A program made the translations under genes and the position numbers. Shown in pieces: positions 10,826-20,496 of a DNA stretch of 52,927 nucleotides; position 1 is the first letter of the stretch; each line of letters opens with the position of its first letter. Under the pieces are notes generated by a model. The model was given only the letters and a program-made list of their open reading frames with translations. It was not told the DNA's origin and ran no database searches. Origin of the DNA: an uncultured Phascolarctobacterium sp. (GTDB lineage Bacteria > Bacillota > Negativicutes > Acidaminococcales > Acidaminococcaceae); assembly GCA_949285135.1 (NCBI GenBank), contig CASDXO010000003.1, positions 1-52,927 of the forward strand, read 5' to 3'.

Positions 10826-11476
10826 ATGTATATTCTTTTAATGGGACCTCCGGGTGCTGGCAAAGGCACTCAAGCAGAAAAACTTATTAATGAATTCAAA
10901 ATCCCTCATATCTCTACTGGAGATATGTTCCGTGCAGCTGTAAAGCAAGGCACTGAACTTGGTAAAGAGGCCAAAAAATATATGGACGCCGGCGGACTTG
11001 TTCCCGACGTCGTAACCATTGGAATCGTACGTGAAGGCTTGGCAAAGCCCGAATGCGCAAACGGTTTCATTTTGGATGGTTTTCCGAGAACTGAGGAGCA
11101 GGCAGTTGCTCTTGACGGAATTCTGAAAGACCTGGGCATTAAATTGACCGGTGTGGTTAATATCGTTGTTCCCGATGCTGAACTGGTTGGCAGGGTAACA
11201 GGCAGACGCATCTGCAAAGCATGCGGCGCTACTTACCATGTAAGTTTTAACCCCAGCAAAGTGGAAGATGTGTGCGATAAATGCGGCGGTAACCTGTATC
11301 AGCGTGATGATGATAAAGAAGCTACCGTTAAAAATCGCCTGGAAGCATATCACTCCCAGACGGAACCGTTGATCGAGTACTACAAGAAACAGGGCGTATA
11401 TAAAGAAATCAATGGCCTGCAGGCTATTGACAAAGTATATGCTGATGTCAAAGATAGTCTCGCTGGCAATAATTAA
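10826..11476 (+). CDS. adk: Adenylate kinase, zinc-lid type
   Basis: The 216-aa product interconverts ATP + AMP and 2 ADP. The P-loop GPPGAGKGT is at residues 7-15, the AMP-site STGDMFRAA follows, and GFPRTEEQA is the next conserved block. The lid has four cysteines (CKAC...CDKC), the zinc-binding form common in Gram-positive lineages. Adenylate kinase is the usual gene after secY, but here it is followed directly by infA, with no map. Confidence 0.98.
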   Translation: MYILLMGPPGAGKGTQAEKLINEFKIPHISTGDMFRAAVKQGTELGKEAKKYMDAGGLVPDVVTIGIVREGLAKPECANGFILDGFPRTEEQAVALDGILKDLGIKLTGVVNIVVPDAELVGRVTGRRICKACGATYHVSFNPSKVEDVCDKCGGNLYQRDDDKEATVKNRLEAYHSQTEPLIEYYKKQGVYKEINGLQAIDKVYADVKDSLAGNN

Positions 11477-11488
11477 GGAGGTACTGCT

Positions 11489-11849
<361 letters not shown>

Positions 11850-11866
11850 GAAGGAGGTGTGCATGA

Positions 11867-12235
11867 ATGGCACGTATTTCTGGTGTCGATTTACCGAGAG
11901 ACAAACGTATTGAATACGCTCTGCCGTATATCTATGGTATCGGTCTTACTCTGTCTCGTGAAATCCTGGCTAAAACTGGTATCAATCCGGACACTCGCGT
12001 TCGCGACCTGACCGAAGAAGAAGTTGCTAAGATTCGTGAAACGATTGACAGCGACTATAAAGTAGAAGGTGACCTCCGTCGTGAGGAATCCCTGAACATT
12101 AAACGCCTGATCGAAATTGGCAGCTATCGTGGCAGAAGACATCGTATGGGTCTGCCTGTTCGTGGTCAGAATACTAAAAACAATGCCCGCACCCGTAAAG
12201 GTCCGAAACGTACTATTGCAGGCAAGAAGAAATAA
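11867..12235 (+). CDS. rpsM: 30S ribosomal protein S13
   Basis: The 122-aa product ([54 protein letters not shown]) is S13, which contacts P-site tRNA and forms intersubunit bridges. It opens the alpha-operon part of the cluster. Confidence 0.98.
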   Translation: MARISGVDLPRDKRIEYALPYIYGIGLTLSREILAKTGINPDTRVRDLTEEEVAKIRETIDSDYKVEGDLRREESLNIKRLIEIGSYRGRRHRMGLPVRGQNTKNNARTRKGPKRTIAGKKK

Positions 12236-12257
12236 TTAGCGAGGGAGGGATAAACCA

Positions 12258-12650
12258 GTGGCTGGCAAGAAAGTTGTTCGCAACAAGAAAAAAGTTAGCA
12301 AAAATATCATCAACGGTGTAGCGCACATCCGCTCCACCTTCAATAATACAATCGTTACCATCGCTGATACCGAAGGTAATGTTCTGAGCTGGGCTTCCGC
12401 AGGTGGGCTCGGTTTCCGCGGCAGCCGTAAAAGCACTCCGTTTGCTGCTCAAATGGCTGCAGAAGAAGCAACCAAGGCTGCAATGGAACATGGCTTGAAA
12501 CAAGTTGAAGTTTACGTTAAAGGCCCTGGCGCTGGTCGTGAAGCTGCAATCCGTGCACTTCAGGCTGCAGGTCTCGAAGTTAACTCCATTAAAGACGTTA
12601 CTCCGATCCCGCATAACGGCTGCCGTCCGCCTAAACGCAGAAGAGTATAA
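12258..12650 (+). CDS. rpsK: 30S ribosomal protein S11
   Basis: The 130-aa product starts with GTG after gggaggga. It contains [20 protein letters not shown] and the C-terminal [17 protein letters not shown] of S11, a platform protein near the E-site mRNA. Confidence 0.98.
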   Translation: MAGKKVVRNKKKVSKNIINGVAHIRSTFNNTIVTIADTEGNVLSWASAGGLGFRGSRKSTPFAAQMAAEEATKAAMEHGLKQVEVYVKGPGAGREAAIRALQAAGLEVNSIKDVTPIPHNGCRPPKRRRV

Positions 12651-12667
12651 TTGGAGGTGTAACTTAG

Positions 12668-13261
12668 ATGGCAATTGATAGAACGCCTGTCCTGAAAAGA
12701 TGCAGATCTTTAGGTATGTCTCCGGCTTTTCTGGGCATTAGCAAAGAATCTAACCGTCAGGTTAGACGTCAGAACAGAAAAAAGAGCGAGTATGGCATTC
12801 AGTTAACTGAAAAACAGAAAGCTAAATTTATCTATGGCGTACTGGAAAAACAATTCCGTGGCTACTATGATAAAGCTAAAAAAATGGAAGGCATTGCCGG
12901 TGAAAACCTGTTAATCCTTCTGGAAAGAAGAATTGACAATGTGGTATTCCGCCTTGGTCTGGCTAATACCCGCCGTCAGGCTCGTCAAATCGTTAGACAC
13001 GGTCATATTGCTGTAAACGGCAAACGTCTGGACATTCCTTCTGCTTTGGTTAAAGCAGGCGACGTTATCTCCGTTATGGAAAACAGCCGTGCTAAAGAAT
13101 ATTTCAAAGGTATGGAAGAAACTCTGGCAACTAAAGCTGTTCCGGCTTGGTTGGTACTTGACGCTCAAAACCTGGGCGGTAAAGTAGATCGTTTCCCGAC
13201 TCGTGAGGAAATTGATGTTCCTATTGAAGAACATCTCATCGTAGAATTGTACTCCAAATAA
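12668..13261 (+). CDS. rpsD: 30S ribosomal protein S4
   Basis: The 197-aa product has the S4 RNA-binding domain ([36 protein letters not shown]). It lacks the N-terminal zinc cysteines found in some S4 proteins. S4 is a primary 16S rRNA-binding assembly protein. In the 71-nt gap to rpoA there is a small cgtatt/aatacg hairpin (13295-13311). Confidence 0.98.
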   Translation: MAIDRTPVLKRCRSLGMSPAFLGISKESNRQVRRQNRKKSEYGIQLTEKQKAKFIYGVLEKQFRGYYDKAKKMEGIAGENLLILLERRIDNVVFRLGLANTRRQARQIVRHGHIAVNGKRLDIPSALVKAGDVISVMENSRAKEYFKGMEETLATKAVPAWLVLDAQNLGGKVDRFPTREEIDVPIEEHLIVELYSK

Positions 13262-13332
13262 TTAGTGAACATCTTATGCCACCCAACTATGAGGCGTATT
13301 GTGGTAATACGTGAAAGAAGGAGGCTTTCCGC

Positions 13333-14295
13333 ATGATTGAAATAGAAAAACCCAAAATGGTTACAGCTGATATCAGCGAAGATGGCCGTTATGGCAAATT
13401 CGTTTGGGAGCCGTTGGAAAGAGGCTATGGCATTACACTGGGCAACAGCCTGCGCCGTGTTCTGCTTTCCTCCTTACCGGGGGCAGCAGTTACCCATGTA
13501 AAGATTGATGGCGTACTGCATGAGTTTGCTACTATTCCTGGTGTCAGAGAAGATGTTGCTGACATCATTCTCAACATCAAGGCCCTGTGCCTGAAAATGG
13601 AATGCGAAGAGGAAAAAATCCTGCGTATTGAATGCTCTGGTGAGCAGGAAGTCACTGCTGCAAACATTATTGCAGACAGTGATGTAGAGATTTTGAACCC
13701 TGAGCTGCACATTGCGACTTTAGATAAAGATGCTGTGTTCAACATGGAAATCCATGTTAACAAAGGTCTTGGTTATGTACCGTCCGAAAAGAATAAGCTG
13801 GCAGATCAGCCGATCGGAGTAATCCCGGTTGACTCTATCTATTCTCCTATTACCAGAGTAAAATTCGGTGTAACCGATACCCGTGTTGGTAATGTTACCA
13901 ACTACGATAAGCTGACTCTGGAAGTATGGACTGACGGCAGCGTTATGCCGGATGAAGCTGTAAATATGGCTTCCAGCATCATGATTGATTATCTCAAGTT
14001 ATTCCAGACCGGCGATGTAACTAAACCGATGATTAGTGTTGCCGGTGGTTCCGATCCGGAAGGCGAAGAACCGAAAGTTGAAGGACCCGGAGCAATGTCT
14101 ATCGACGATCTTGATCTGTCCGTTCGCAGCAATAACTGCCTGAGACGTGCAGGTATCAACACCGTAGAAGAATTGACCCAGAAGTCCGAAGAAGATATGA
14201 TGAAAGTACGTAACTTAGGCCGTAAGTCCCTTGATGAAGTTAAGAAAAAATTAGCTGATTTAGGTTTGTCTTTACGCAAGAGTGACGAAGAATAA
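13333..14295 (+). CDS. rpoA: DNA-directed RNA polymerase alpha subunit
   Basis: The 320-aa product has the N-terminal dimerisation/assembly domain ([28 protein letters not shown]) to about residue 230. A linker is followed by the C-terminal UP-element/activator domain ([22 protein letters not shown]...[13 protein letters not shown]). Gaaggagg precedes the ATG. Length is close to the family usual. Confidence 0.98.
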   Translation: MIEIEKPKMVTADISEDGRYGKFVWEPLERGYGITLGNSLRRVLLSSLPGAAVTHVKIDGVLHEFATIPGVREDVADIILNIKALCLKMECEEEKILRIECSGEQEVTAANIIADSDVEILNPELHIATLDKDAVFNMEIHVNKGLGYVPSEKNKLADQPIGVIPVDSIYSPITRVKFGVTDTRVGNVTNYDKLTLEVWTDGSVMPDEAVNMASSIMIDYLKLFQTGDVTKPMISVAGGSDPEGEEPKVEGPGAMSIDDLDLSVRSNNCLRRAGINTVEELTQKSEEDMMKVRNLGRKSLDEVKKKLADLGLSLRKSDEE

Positions 14296-14313
14296 TAAGG
14301 GGGTCGGAAACGA

Positions 14314-14652
14314 ATGGCATACAGAAAACTGGGCCGTAATTCCAGCAACCGTAAAGCTTTGTTTCGCAGCATTTTAACTTCCTTCTTCAAATATGGCAGA
14401 ATCGAAACCACCATTACCAAAGCTAAAGAAGTTGCAAGCAAATCTGCACAACTGATTACTTTGGCAAAACAAAACGACCTGCATGCACGTCGTCAGGTTT
14501 TGGCTATTCTGGTTGATGAAGATGTAACCAGAAAACTGTTTGAAGAAATTGCTCCGAAATATGAAGGCAGACAAGGCGGCTTTACTCGTATTTATAGAGT
14601 TGGTCCTCGTCGCGGTGATGCTGCTGAAATGGCAATCATTGAGCTCATCTAA
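14314..14652 (+). CDS. rplQ: 50S ribosomal protein L17
   Basis: The 112-aa product ([24 protein letters not shown]...; [25 protein letters not shown]) is L17, located at the base of 50S. It is the last gene of the superoperon and is followed by two terminators. Confidence 0.98.
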   Translation: MAYRKLGRNSSNRKALFRSILTSFFKYGRIETTITKAKEVASKSAQLITLAKQNDLHARRQVLAILVDEDVTRKLFEEIAPKYEGRQGGFTRIYRVGPRRGDAAEMAIIELI

Positions 14653-14664
14653 TCAGAGCTTTCA

Positions 14665-14692
14665 AAGCAGGAACTTTTGTTCCTGCTTTTTT
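14665..14692 (+). terminator. Terminator 1 after rplQ
   Basis: A 9-bp stem (aagcaggaa 14665-14673 with ttcctgctt 14680-14688) and T-run form a classic Rho-independent terminator for the ribosomal superoperon. Confidence 0.9.
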
Positions 14693-14716
14693 CATTATAT
14701 GAATAAGTCAATTTTA

Positions 14717-14742
14717 AAACCTGCCTTCAGGCAGGTTTTTTT
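14717..14742 (+). terminator. Terminator 2 after rplQ (tandem)
   Basis: A second hairpin, aaacctgcc (14717-14725), loop ttca, ggcaggttt (14730-14738), is followed by more T. Two terminators in a row make the superoperon end tight. Confidence 0.88.
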
Positions 14743-14769
14743 ACTTTTATGAGGAAGAATAAGTATAAT
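14740..14769 (+). promoter_or_regulatory. Weak candidate promoter for the MATE gene
   Basis: TATAAT at 14764-14769 has a poor -35 (tttact) 18 nt upstream that overlaps the terminator T-run. A second TATAAT lies at 14805-14810 without a -35. Either could drive the gene starting at 14848. Confidence 0.35.
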
Positions 14770-14847
14770 TTACTGGAAAGACACAATTTTTTACCTGAAA
14801 AGATTATAATTAAGTTAAATGATAGTTAATGAGCGGGAAGTGGTATT

Positions 14848-16218
14848 ATGGAGACAAACAGAAATCAGCTGGGCAGTGAGAAAATAAATGTGCTGCTGCG
14901 TCGTTTTGCTACGCCCAGTATAATCGCTATGATGGTGGGCGCTCTCTATAATATTATCGACCAGTTTTTTATTGGTAATTACATCGGTATGTATGGCAAT
15001 GCTGCCACTAATGTAGCGCTGCCCTTTACAACAATCTGCATGTCGTGGGCACTGATGAGCGGTCTTGGCGGTGCAGCAGGGTTTAATCTGAATCTTGGCG
15101 CCGGTAAGGCAGATGTTGCCGCAAGATATATGGGCACTTCTATTTGCATGCTGTTTGGCGGTGGTATTGCCTTATCAGTTATTGCCGTATTATTTCTGGA
15201 ACCGCTGCTGCTTTTCTGCGGGTCTACACCGGAGGTAATGCCGTATGCACTGAGCTTTACCAGTATCAGTACTTTAGGTTTTCCCTTCCTCGTGTTTTCT
15301 ACAGGGGCCTGTCATCTTATCAGGGCTGATGGCAGCCCGCGTTACGCCATGTTTACGGCTTTAAGCGGTGCGGTGCTAAACTGTTTTTTAAATCCGTTGT
15401 TTATTTCAGGGTTCAACATGGGTATAGCTGGTTCGGCGATGGCTACGGTAACGGGGCAGGCTGTTTCTTCACTGATTGCTATTTGGTATTTATGCAGACG
15501 CCTGCAGTCAGTAACGCTGGATAAAGGCTGCTTTATGATTACGCCTGGCAGGATGCTGCACGTTATGGCGCTGGGGTCGTCTAACTGTATTAATCAGCTG
15601 GGTATGATGGTAGTACAGATTACCCTTAACAATACACTGGCCTATTATGGAGCTCAGTCCGTTTACGGCAGCGATATACCGCTGGCGGTAGTTGGCATCA
15701 TTACCAAGGTTAATATGATTTTCTTCTCTGTTATTATTGGTATTTCCCAGGGAATGCAGCCTATTGCCAGCTATAACTATGGTGCCGGTAACTATAAACG
15801 AGTGGCCGCAGTTTTAAAACTGGCATTGCAAACGGGAGCCTGCATATCTGTATTTTCTTTTATCTGCTTTCAATGTTTTGCCAGAGAACTGGCAGGAATA
15901 TTTGGTACCGGTTCAGAAGTATATTTTCAGTTTGCTGAGGAATATTTTCATATTTATCTGTTTGGTACGCTGTATAATTTTCTGCAGCCAGTTATTTCCA
16001 ATTTCTTTTCTGCTATCGGCAAAGCGCAAAAGGGGGTATTATTATCTTTAACACGGCAGGTAATTTTTCTGCTGCCGCTGATAGTACTGCTGCCAAGATT
16101 TTTTGGCATCGACGGCGTTATGTATGCAGGGGTAGCTGCTGATACCTGCGCCGGTATATTGGCACTTGTCATGGCCGGCAGACAGGTGCGGCTGCTGCTT
16201 AATGACAGTTTGAAATAA
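14848..16218 (+). CDS. MATE family multidrug/toxin efflux transporter (first copy)
   Basis: The 456-aa polytopic protein has about 12 hydrophobic segments. The opening SIIAMMVGALYNIIDQFFIGNYIG and the later GISQGMQPIASYNYGAGNYKR repeat the two-bundle MATE pattern (MepA/DinF-like branch). Such proteins export drugs or metabolites using a Na+ or H+ gradient; the substrate cannot be read from sequence. The HD-domain gene starts about 20 nt after its stop, so the two are probably co-transcribed. A second 456-aa MATE protein lies at 33522-34892. Confidence 0.9.
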   Translation: METNRNQLGSEKINVLLRRFATPSIIAMMVGALYNIIDQFFIGNYIGMYGNAATNVALPFTTICMSWALMSGLGGAAGFNLNLGAGKADVAARYMGTSICMLFGGGIALSVIAVLFLEPLLLFCGSTPEVMPYALSFTSISTLGFPFLVFSTGACHLIRADGSPRYAMFTALSGAVLNCFLNPLFISGFNMGIAGSAMATVTGQAVSSLIAIWYLCRRLQSVTLDKGCFMITPGRMLHVMALGSSNCINQLGMMVVQITLNNTLAYYGAQSVYGSDIPLAVVGIITKVNMIFFSVIIGISQGMQPIASYNYGAGNYKRVAAVLKLALQTGACISVFSFICFQCFARELAGIFGTGSEVYFQFAEEYFHIYLFGTLYNFLQPVISNFFSAIGKAQKGVLLSLTRQVIFLLPLIVLLPRFFGIDGVMYAGVAADTCAGILALVMAGRQVRLLLNDSLK

Positions 16219-16238
16219 ACATGGAAGGAAGGTGCAAG

Positions 16239-17432
16239 ATGCTTACTAAGAACTTTATTGAATTTCTCTATGAGGCAGCGCATATCCAGCGCTGGAATGA
16301 CCATATCAGGCCAGGAGGTTTTACGGAGCTGGACAAGCAGGCCCATAAGATGATGATTTTGTATGTCCTGGCGCGTCATGAAGAAGATGACCACGGGGCA
16401 AAGCTGAACTGGCGCGTACTGATTGAAGGTGGTATTTTTGAATTTCTGCATCGTAACGTTCTGACGGATATCAAGCCGCCTGTGTTCCATGAGCTGATGC
16501 GTGTGCATGGCGATAAACTGAATAAATGGGTTTTTGATGAGCTCAAAAGGCGTATTCCTGATATAGATGCGGGCTTTATGCAGAAGATGGGGCAATATTT
16601 TGGTGATGTGTCTTATTATCCGCGGGAGAAAAAGCTGCTGCGCGCCGCTCATTATCTGGCTACCCAGTGGGAGTTTGAGAAAATCTATCATTTTAATCAG
16701 GGAATTTATGGTATTGAAGAAACTAAGCAGGCTATTGAAAGTGAAGTAGAAGATCATTTTGATCTGGCCGGGGTACAGAAACTGGCGCTCAAAGGAAAAA
16801 GCAGTAAGTTTATTGATCTGGTGGGGCAGCTGCGTTTTCAAAAGCGCTGGGCGCAGTCTCCCCGTGTACCGGAAACTTCGGTTATGGGCCATGTGCTGCT
16901 GGTAGCGATTATGGCTTATTTCTGTGCTGTGCAGCTTAAAGCATCCGATGAGCGTATTGTGGGCGACTTTTTATGCGGACTTTTCCACGATTTGCCGGAA
17001 GTGCTGACCAGAGATATAATCTCGCCGGTTAAACGCAGCGTGGAAGGGCTGGATGAACTTATCAAGAAAATAGAAGAGCGTCAGATAGCAGAAAAAATTC
17101 TGCCGCTTTTGCCGTACAGCTGGCATAAGGATATTATTTATTATACTCAGAATGAATTTGCCGATAAGGTGATTATCGACGGCCGCGAGGTAATTACGAC
17201 GGCGGAAAAAATCAATCAGGAGTATAATGAGGATGGCTGCGGCTATCATCCGATAGATGGCAGTATGCTCAAGGGCTGCGATAATCTGGCTGCTTTTGTG
17301 GAAGCCTGGCTGTCACGGCGTTATGGTATTACTTCCAAGCATTTAGAGGAAGCAGAGCAGGCTATCAGAGAACAGTATGCAGGCAGGATTGTGGGTGGAA
17401 TTGATTTTGGCAGTATTTATCAGGAGTTTTAA
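16239..17432 (+). CDS. HD-domain phosphohydrolase, YfbR/HD_3-like
   Basis: The 397-aa protein has a C-terminal half with an HD hydrolase pattern: GHV near residue 215 and FHDLPEVLTRDIISPVK near 249-264. The HD-x4-EVLT-x-D-x2-xPVK signature resembles YfbR-type 5'-deoxynucleotidases, so hydrolysis of a nucleotide or other phosphoester in the cytoplasm is likely. The N-terminal half has no motif I recognise. ATG 16239 is chosen over 16221 because aaggaagg at 16225-16232 lies between them. Substrate is unknown. Confidence 0.8.
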   Translation: MLTKNFIEFLYEAAHIQRWNDHIRPGGFTELDKQAHKMMILYVLARHEEDDHGAKLNWRVLIEGGIFEFLHRNVLTDIKPPVFHELMRVHGDKLNKWVFDELKRRIPDIDAGFMQKMGQYFGDVSYYPREKKLLRAAHYLATQWEFEKIYHFNQGIYGIEETKQAIESEVEDHFDLAGVQKLALKGKSSKFIDLVGQLRFQKRWAQSPRVPETSVMGHVLLVAIMAYFCAVQLKASDERIVGDFLCGLFHDLPEVLTRDIISPVKRSVEGLDELIKKIEERQIAEKILPLLPYSWHKDIIYYTQNEFADKVIIDGREVITTAEKINQEYNEDGCGYHPIDGSMLKGCDNLAAFVEAWLSRRYGITSKHLEEAEQAIREQYAGRIVGGIDFGSIYQEF

Positions 17433-17440
17433 TGACTAAT

Positions 17441-17458
17441 GTGTTAAAAAATTAACAA
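17441..17458 (+). promoter_or_regulatory. Candidate Rex operator upstream of gdhA
   Basis: The 18-mer matches the Firmicute Rex consensus TTGTTAA-N4-TTAACAA at all but the first fixed position (G for T). Its TTAACA (17452-17457) could also serve as a -35, with TAAAAT at 17476-17481 18 nt downstream, so a bound repressor would cover that promoter. Function is inferred from motif and context. Confidence 0.5.
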
Positions 17459-17503
17459 TGTTTTCCTGCTGATAATAAAATACTGTATGCATGAGTAGTT
17501 TTG

Positions 17504-17533
17504 TAGACAGAGCGGGCGCTGTATCAGTATAAT
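17504..17533 (+). promoter_or_regulatory. Candidate gdhA promoter
   Basis: TAGACA at 17504-17509, an 18-nt spacer and a perfect TATAAT at 17528-17533 lie 45 nt before the gdhA start. It may be the second of two promoters (see the Rex-like site upstream). Confidence 0.55.
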
Positions 17534-17577
17534 AAAAATGTATTGAGCAATTTACTGAAACAAGGAGGCTATTAATT

Positions 17578-18813
17578 ATGAATATTTTTGAAATGGCAAA
17601 AATTCCTCTGCAGAAAGCTATTGAAACCATAAATCTTGACCCGGGTGCGGCTGCTATTATTGCAGTGCCGGAGCGTACGCTGGAAGTATCCATCCCTGTG
17701 AAGATGGACGACGGCAGCACCAAAGTGTTTACCGGTTATCGCAGCCAGCACAGCAGCATTCTTGGTCCTGCCAAAGGCGGCGTACGTTATCATCAGAATG
17801 TATCTCTTGATGAAGTAAAGACTCTTGCTTTCTGGATGACCTGCAAATGTGCGGTAGCCGGACTTCCTTATGGCGGCGGTAAAGGCGGCATTATTGTCGA
17901 TCCTTCTACTTTGTCCAAACGTGAACTGGAAGCTTTGACCAGAGCATATATTGATAAGATTGCACCTATTATTGGCGAAAAACGTGATATTCCTGCACCG
18001 GATATGAACACCAATGCGCAGATTATGGGCTGGATGATGGATGAATACAGCAAGATTACCGGCCAGTTCGAGCCCGGTTTCATCACCGGTAAGGCAATCT
18101 GTGTGGGCGGTTCTCTGGGACGTACTGCAGCAACAGGCCGTGGTGTCGTTGTTGCCGCACTGGAAGCACTGAAACTGAAAAATATTGCTCCGGCAGATGC
18201 AACCTGTGCTGTACAGGGCTTCGGCAATGTTGGCAGCTGGACTGCAAAACTGTTCTATGATGCAGGGGTGAAGATTGTTGCCCTCAGCGATGTTAACGGT
18301 GCAGTTTATAATAAAGACGGTTTCAATCCGTATGAGGTTGATGAATTTGTGCAGAAAACCGGCAGCGTAGTTAACTATCCCGGCAGCGTAGCCATCAGCA
18401 ACGCTGATTTGCTGGCAATGGAAGTTACCGTACTTGCTCCCTGCGCTATGGAACTGCAGATTACCGGTGAAAATGCCGATGCTGTTAAAGCTCTTATCGT
18501 GGCTGAAGGTGCTAACGGCCCTACTACTCCGGATGCTGATGAAATTCTGGATAAAAAAGGCATCATGGTTATTCCTGATATCCTTGCCAACGGCGGCGGC
18601 GTAACCGTAAGCTATTTTGAATGGGTACAGAATCTGTATCGTTATTTCTGGTCTGAAGAAGAAGTTATCGAAAAACAGACCGTTATGATGCGTACTGCTT
18701 TCAAGAATGTTTATGAAGCAGCACAGAAATATAAAGTTGATATGCGTGTAGCAGCTTATATTGTTGCTTTAAGTACTCTTGCTGAAGCAATGAAGATCAG
18801 AGGAATGTATTAA
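17578..18813 (+). CDS. gdhA: Glutamate dehydrogenase, NAD-type (Glu/Leu/Phe/Val family)
   Basis: The 411-aa product reversibly deaminates glutamate to 2-oxoglutarate and ammonia. It has the substrate-site segment GPAKGGVRYHQNV, the catalytic-lysine motif LPYGGGKGGI and the Rossmann motif QGFGNVGSWTAKLF. The second strand ends in an acid (ALSDVNG), which favours NAD+ over NADP+. Length fits the short catabolic class (RocG/GudB-like). A leucine dehydrogenase activity is less likely at this length. Caaggagg is upstream, and a strong terminator follows, so it is probably monocistronic. Glutamate oxidation would feed the NADH pool, fitting the Rex-like site. Confidence 0.92.
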   Translation: MNIFEMAKIPLQKAIETINLDPGAAAIIAVPERTLEVSIPVKMDDGSTKVFTGYRSQHSSILGPAKGGVRYHQNVSLDEVKTLAFWMTCKCAVAGLPYGGGKGGIIVDPSTLSKRELEALTRAYIDKIAPIIGEKRDIPAPDMNTNAQIMGWMMDEYSKITGQFEPGFITGKAICVGGSLGRTAATGRGVVVAALEALKLKNIAPADATCAVQGFGNVGSWTAKLFYDAGVKIVALSDVNGAVYNKDGFNPYEVDEFVQKTGSVVNYPGSVAISNADLLAMEVTVLAPCAMELQITGENADAVKALIVAEGANGPTTPDADEILDKKGIMVIPDILANGGGVTVSYFEWVQNLYRYFWSEEEVIEKQTVMMRTAFKNVYEAAQKYKVDMRVAAYIVALSTLAEAMKIRGMY

Positions 18814-18848
18814 GCAGCTGGTATAAAATGAATATACTGCAATGAATT

Positions 18849-18882
18849 AAAAAGCAGCCTGCCTGTGCAGGCTGCTTTTTAA
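18849..18882 (+). terminator. Terminator after gdhA
   Basis: A 14-bp perfect stem (aaaaagcagcctgc 18849-18862, loop ctgt, gcaggctgcttttt 18867-18880) carries its T-run in the 3' arm. The A-run on the other arm would also work on the opposite strand. Confidence 0.92.
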
Positions 18883-18936
18883 CTTTAGTAAGCATAATGG
18901 TAAGTTATAAATTTTGCTTCAAGAAAATTATGTCAG

Positions 18937-18954
18937 TTGTAAAGTATTTTACAA
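18937..18954 (+). promoter_or_regulatory. Rex-like palindrome upstream of livK
   Basis: TTGTAAA-N4-TTTACAA is a perfect 7-bp-arm palindrome of the Rex operator form (TTGTNAA-N4-TTNACAA). It lies just after the gdhA terminator and about 220 nt before the livK -35, a distance that weakens the case for direct repression. Confidence 0.4.
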
Positions 18955-19173
18955 AATTAAGCAGCAAGAAAAAATTTTTTCAGAAAATAAAAAAAATAAT
19001 ATTTTTACTGTCTTTACCATAAAGACAAATGCTAAAAGTGTTTTGAAAAATGTGCTTTGCAAAAATACAAAATATGGGAATAACAGGAAATGTCTACAAG
19101 TGATTGTTGCATTATCAGAAATATTATAAAAATATAACAGAAAAAATGTTAAGTTTTTTGTGAATTTTGTGTG

Positions 19174-19202
19174 TTGTCAAAAAAATCAGGTAATGCTATA
19201 AT
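19174..19202 (+). promoter_or_regulatory. Promoter of the liv operon
   Basis: TTGTCA (19174-19179), a 17-nt spacer and TATAAT (19197-19202) preceded by TGC (extended -10) make a very strong sigma-A promoter about 57 nt before livK. Confidence 0.85.
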
Positions 19203-19258
19203 CTGCTTAAACTTACAGCTGCAAAGTTAGGCAGCAGAAGGAAGAGAGGTTATGTAAT

Positions 19259-20419
19259 ATGAAGATGAAAAAGGTGTTATCTATTCTGCTGGCATCTGCA
19301 GTTATGGTAAGTGCCCTTACAGGCTGCGGCAGCGATAAGAAAGAAAGTGCTGCTGACAGCAATACCATTAAACTGGGTGTATTTCTGCCTTTGACCGGTG
19401 ATAATGCAGCCGGTGGCGAACTGGAGCTGCGCGGCATTAAACTGGCCAACAAGCTGCATCCTGAAGTATTGGGCAAGAAAGTTGAACTGGTTGTTGCTGA
19501 TAACAAATCTGATAAGGCAGAGGCTGCTTCCGTTGCAGCACGTCTGATTGAAAAAGATAAAGTAGTTACCCTGCTGGGCAGCTATGGTTCATCTCTGGCC
19601 ATGGCAGCAGGCAATATTGTTAAGGAAAGCAAGGTTCCGGCTATCGGCACCAGCTGCACCAATCCTCAGGTTACTGCCAACAATGATTATTATTTCCGTG
19701 CCTGCTTCATCGACCCCTTCCAGGGTACTGTAATGGCTAACTACGCATATAATAAAGGCGCCCGTAAGGTTGCCATCGTACAGGAAGTTTCCAACGACTA
19801 TTCTGTTGGTCTGGCAAAATTCTTCAAAGAAGCCTTCGTTAAACTGACCGGCGATAAGGATGCCATCATTGACATTGCCAACTATCAGACCGGCGATAAA
19901 GACTTTACCGCAGTACTGACCAATCTGAAAGCTAAAAATCCTGATGCAGTATTTGCACCTGGTAACTTTACTGAATCTGCTCTGTTAATTAAACAGGCGC
20001 GTCAGCTGGGTATCGAAGCTCCCTTCATGGGCGGCGACACCTGGGAAACTCAGGAATTTATTGACGTAGGCGGCGAAGAAGTAGAAGGCGCAGTAATGTC
20101 TACCGCATTTGACCGTGAAAAAGCTTCTACTGAAGAAGCTCAGAAATTCCTGAAAGCTTATACTGATGAATATAAGAGTGAACCTTCCGCTCTTACTGCC
20201 ATGGCTTATGATTCTTATCTCATTGCTATCGACGCTATTAAACGCGCTAACAGCACTGATCCGCAGAAGATTCGTGACGCTATTGCCAAGACGAAGGATC
20301 TGGAAGCCGTTACCGGTAAGACCACTTTGGATGAAAATGGCGACGCTATCAAAGCTGCTGTTATCAAAGAAGTTAAGAACGGCAAATTCAAATATCTGGA
20401 TTTTGTTGACGTAAAATAA
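19259..20419 (+). CDS. livK: Branched-chain amino acid ABC transporter, substrate-binding lipoprotein
   Basis: The 386-aa product has a lipoprotein signal peptide ending in the lipobox LTGC (Cys 23). It then shows the type 1 periplasmic-binding fold of the Leu/Ile/Val family (KLGVFLPLTGDNAAGGELELRGIKLA; LLGSYGSSLAMAAG). In a diderm it would be anchored in an envelope membrane and deliver amino acids to LivHM. It is the first gene of livKHMGF. A hairpin after the stop probably lowers expression of the downstream genes. Exact ligand is unknown; short-chain amides or urea are alternatives in this family. Confidence 0.9.
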   Translation: MKMKKVLSILLASAVMVSALTGCGSDKKESAADSNTIKLGVFLPLTGDNAAGGELELRGIKLANKLHPEVLGKKVELVVADNKSDKAEAASVAARLIEKDKVVTLLGSYGSSLAMAAGNIVKESKVPAIGTSCTNPQVTANNDYYFRACFIDPFQGTVMANYAYNKGARKVAIVQEVSNDYSVGLAKFFKEAFVKLTGDKDAIIDIANYQTGDKDFTAVLTNLKAKNPDAVFAPGNFTESALLIKQARQLGIEAPFMGGDTWETQEFIDVGGEEVEGAVMSTAFDREKASTEEAQKFLKAYTDEYKSEPSALTAMAYDSYLIAIDAIKRANSTDPQKIRDAIAKTKDLEAVTGKTTLDENGDAIKAAVIKEVKNGKFKYLDFVDVK

Positions 20420-20432
20420 TATCTGGAACCTG

Positions 20433-20474
20433 ATATGCTCCTTCTTCCGGCGGAGGCGGGAGCATATTTTGTTT
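20433..20474 (+). terminator. Hairpin/attenuator between livK and livH
   Basis: Perfect 9-bp arms (atatgctcc 20433-20441, ggagcatat 20459-20467) enclose a smaller GC-rich inner hairpin, followed by an interrupted T-stretch. It looks like a partial terminator that keeps the binding protein in excess over the membrane subunits. Confidence 0.6.
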
Positions 20475-20496
20475 GACAGTGTATGGTGGTGACAAA

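Larger units (their letters stand above)
18814..19258 (+). other. AT-rich intergenic region between gdhA and livK
   Basis: This gap of about 445 nt holds the gdhA terminator, an 18-bp Rex-like palindrome (18937-18954), a second A/T palindrome (gaaaaaattttttc, 18968-18981) and the livK promoter. The open frame at 18914-19129 has no ribosome-binding site and low-complexity composition, so I do not call it a gene. Confidence 0.7.

Noticed and set aside
18914..19129. A 71-aa open frame in the gdhA-livK gap
   Set aside because: Lys/Asn-rich low complexity in AT-rich DNA, no ribosome-binding site; it covers the Rex-like palindrome.
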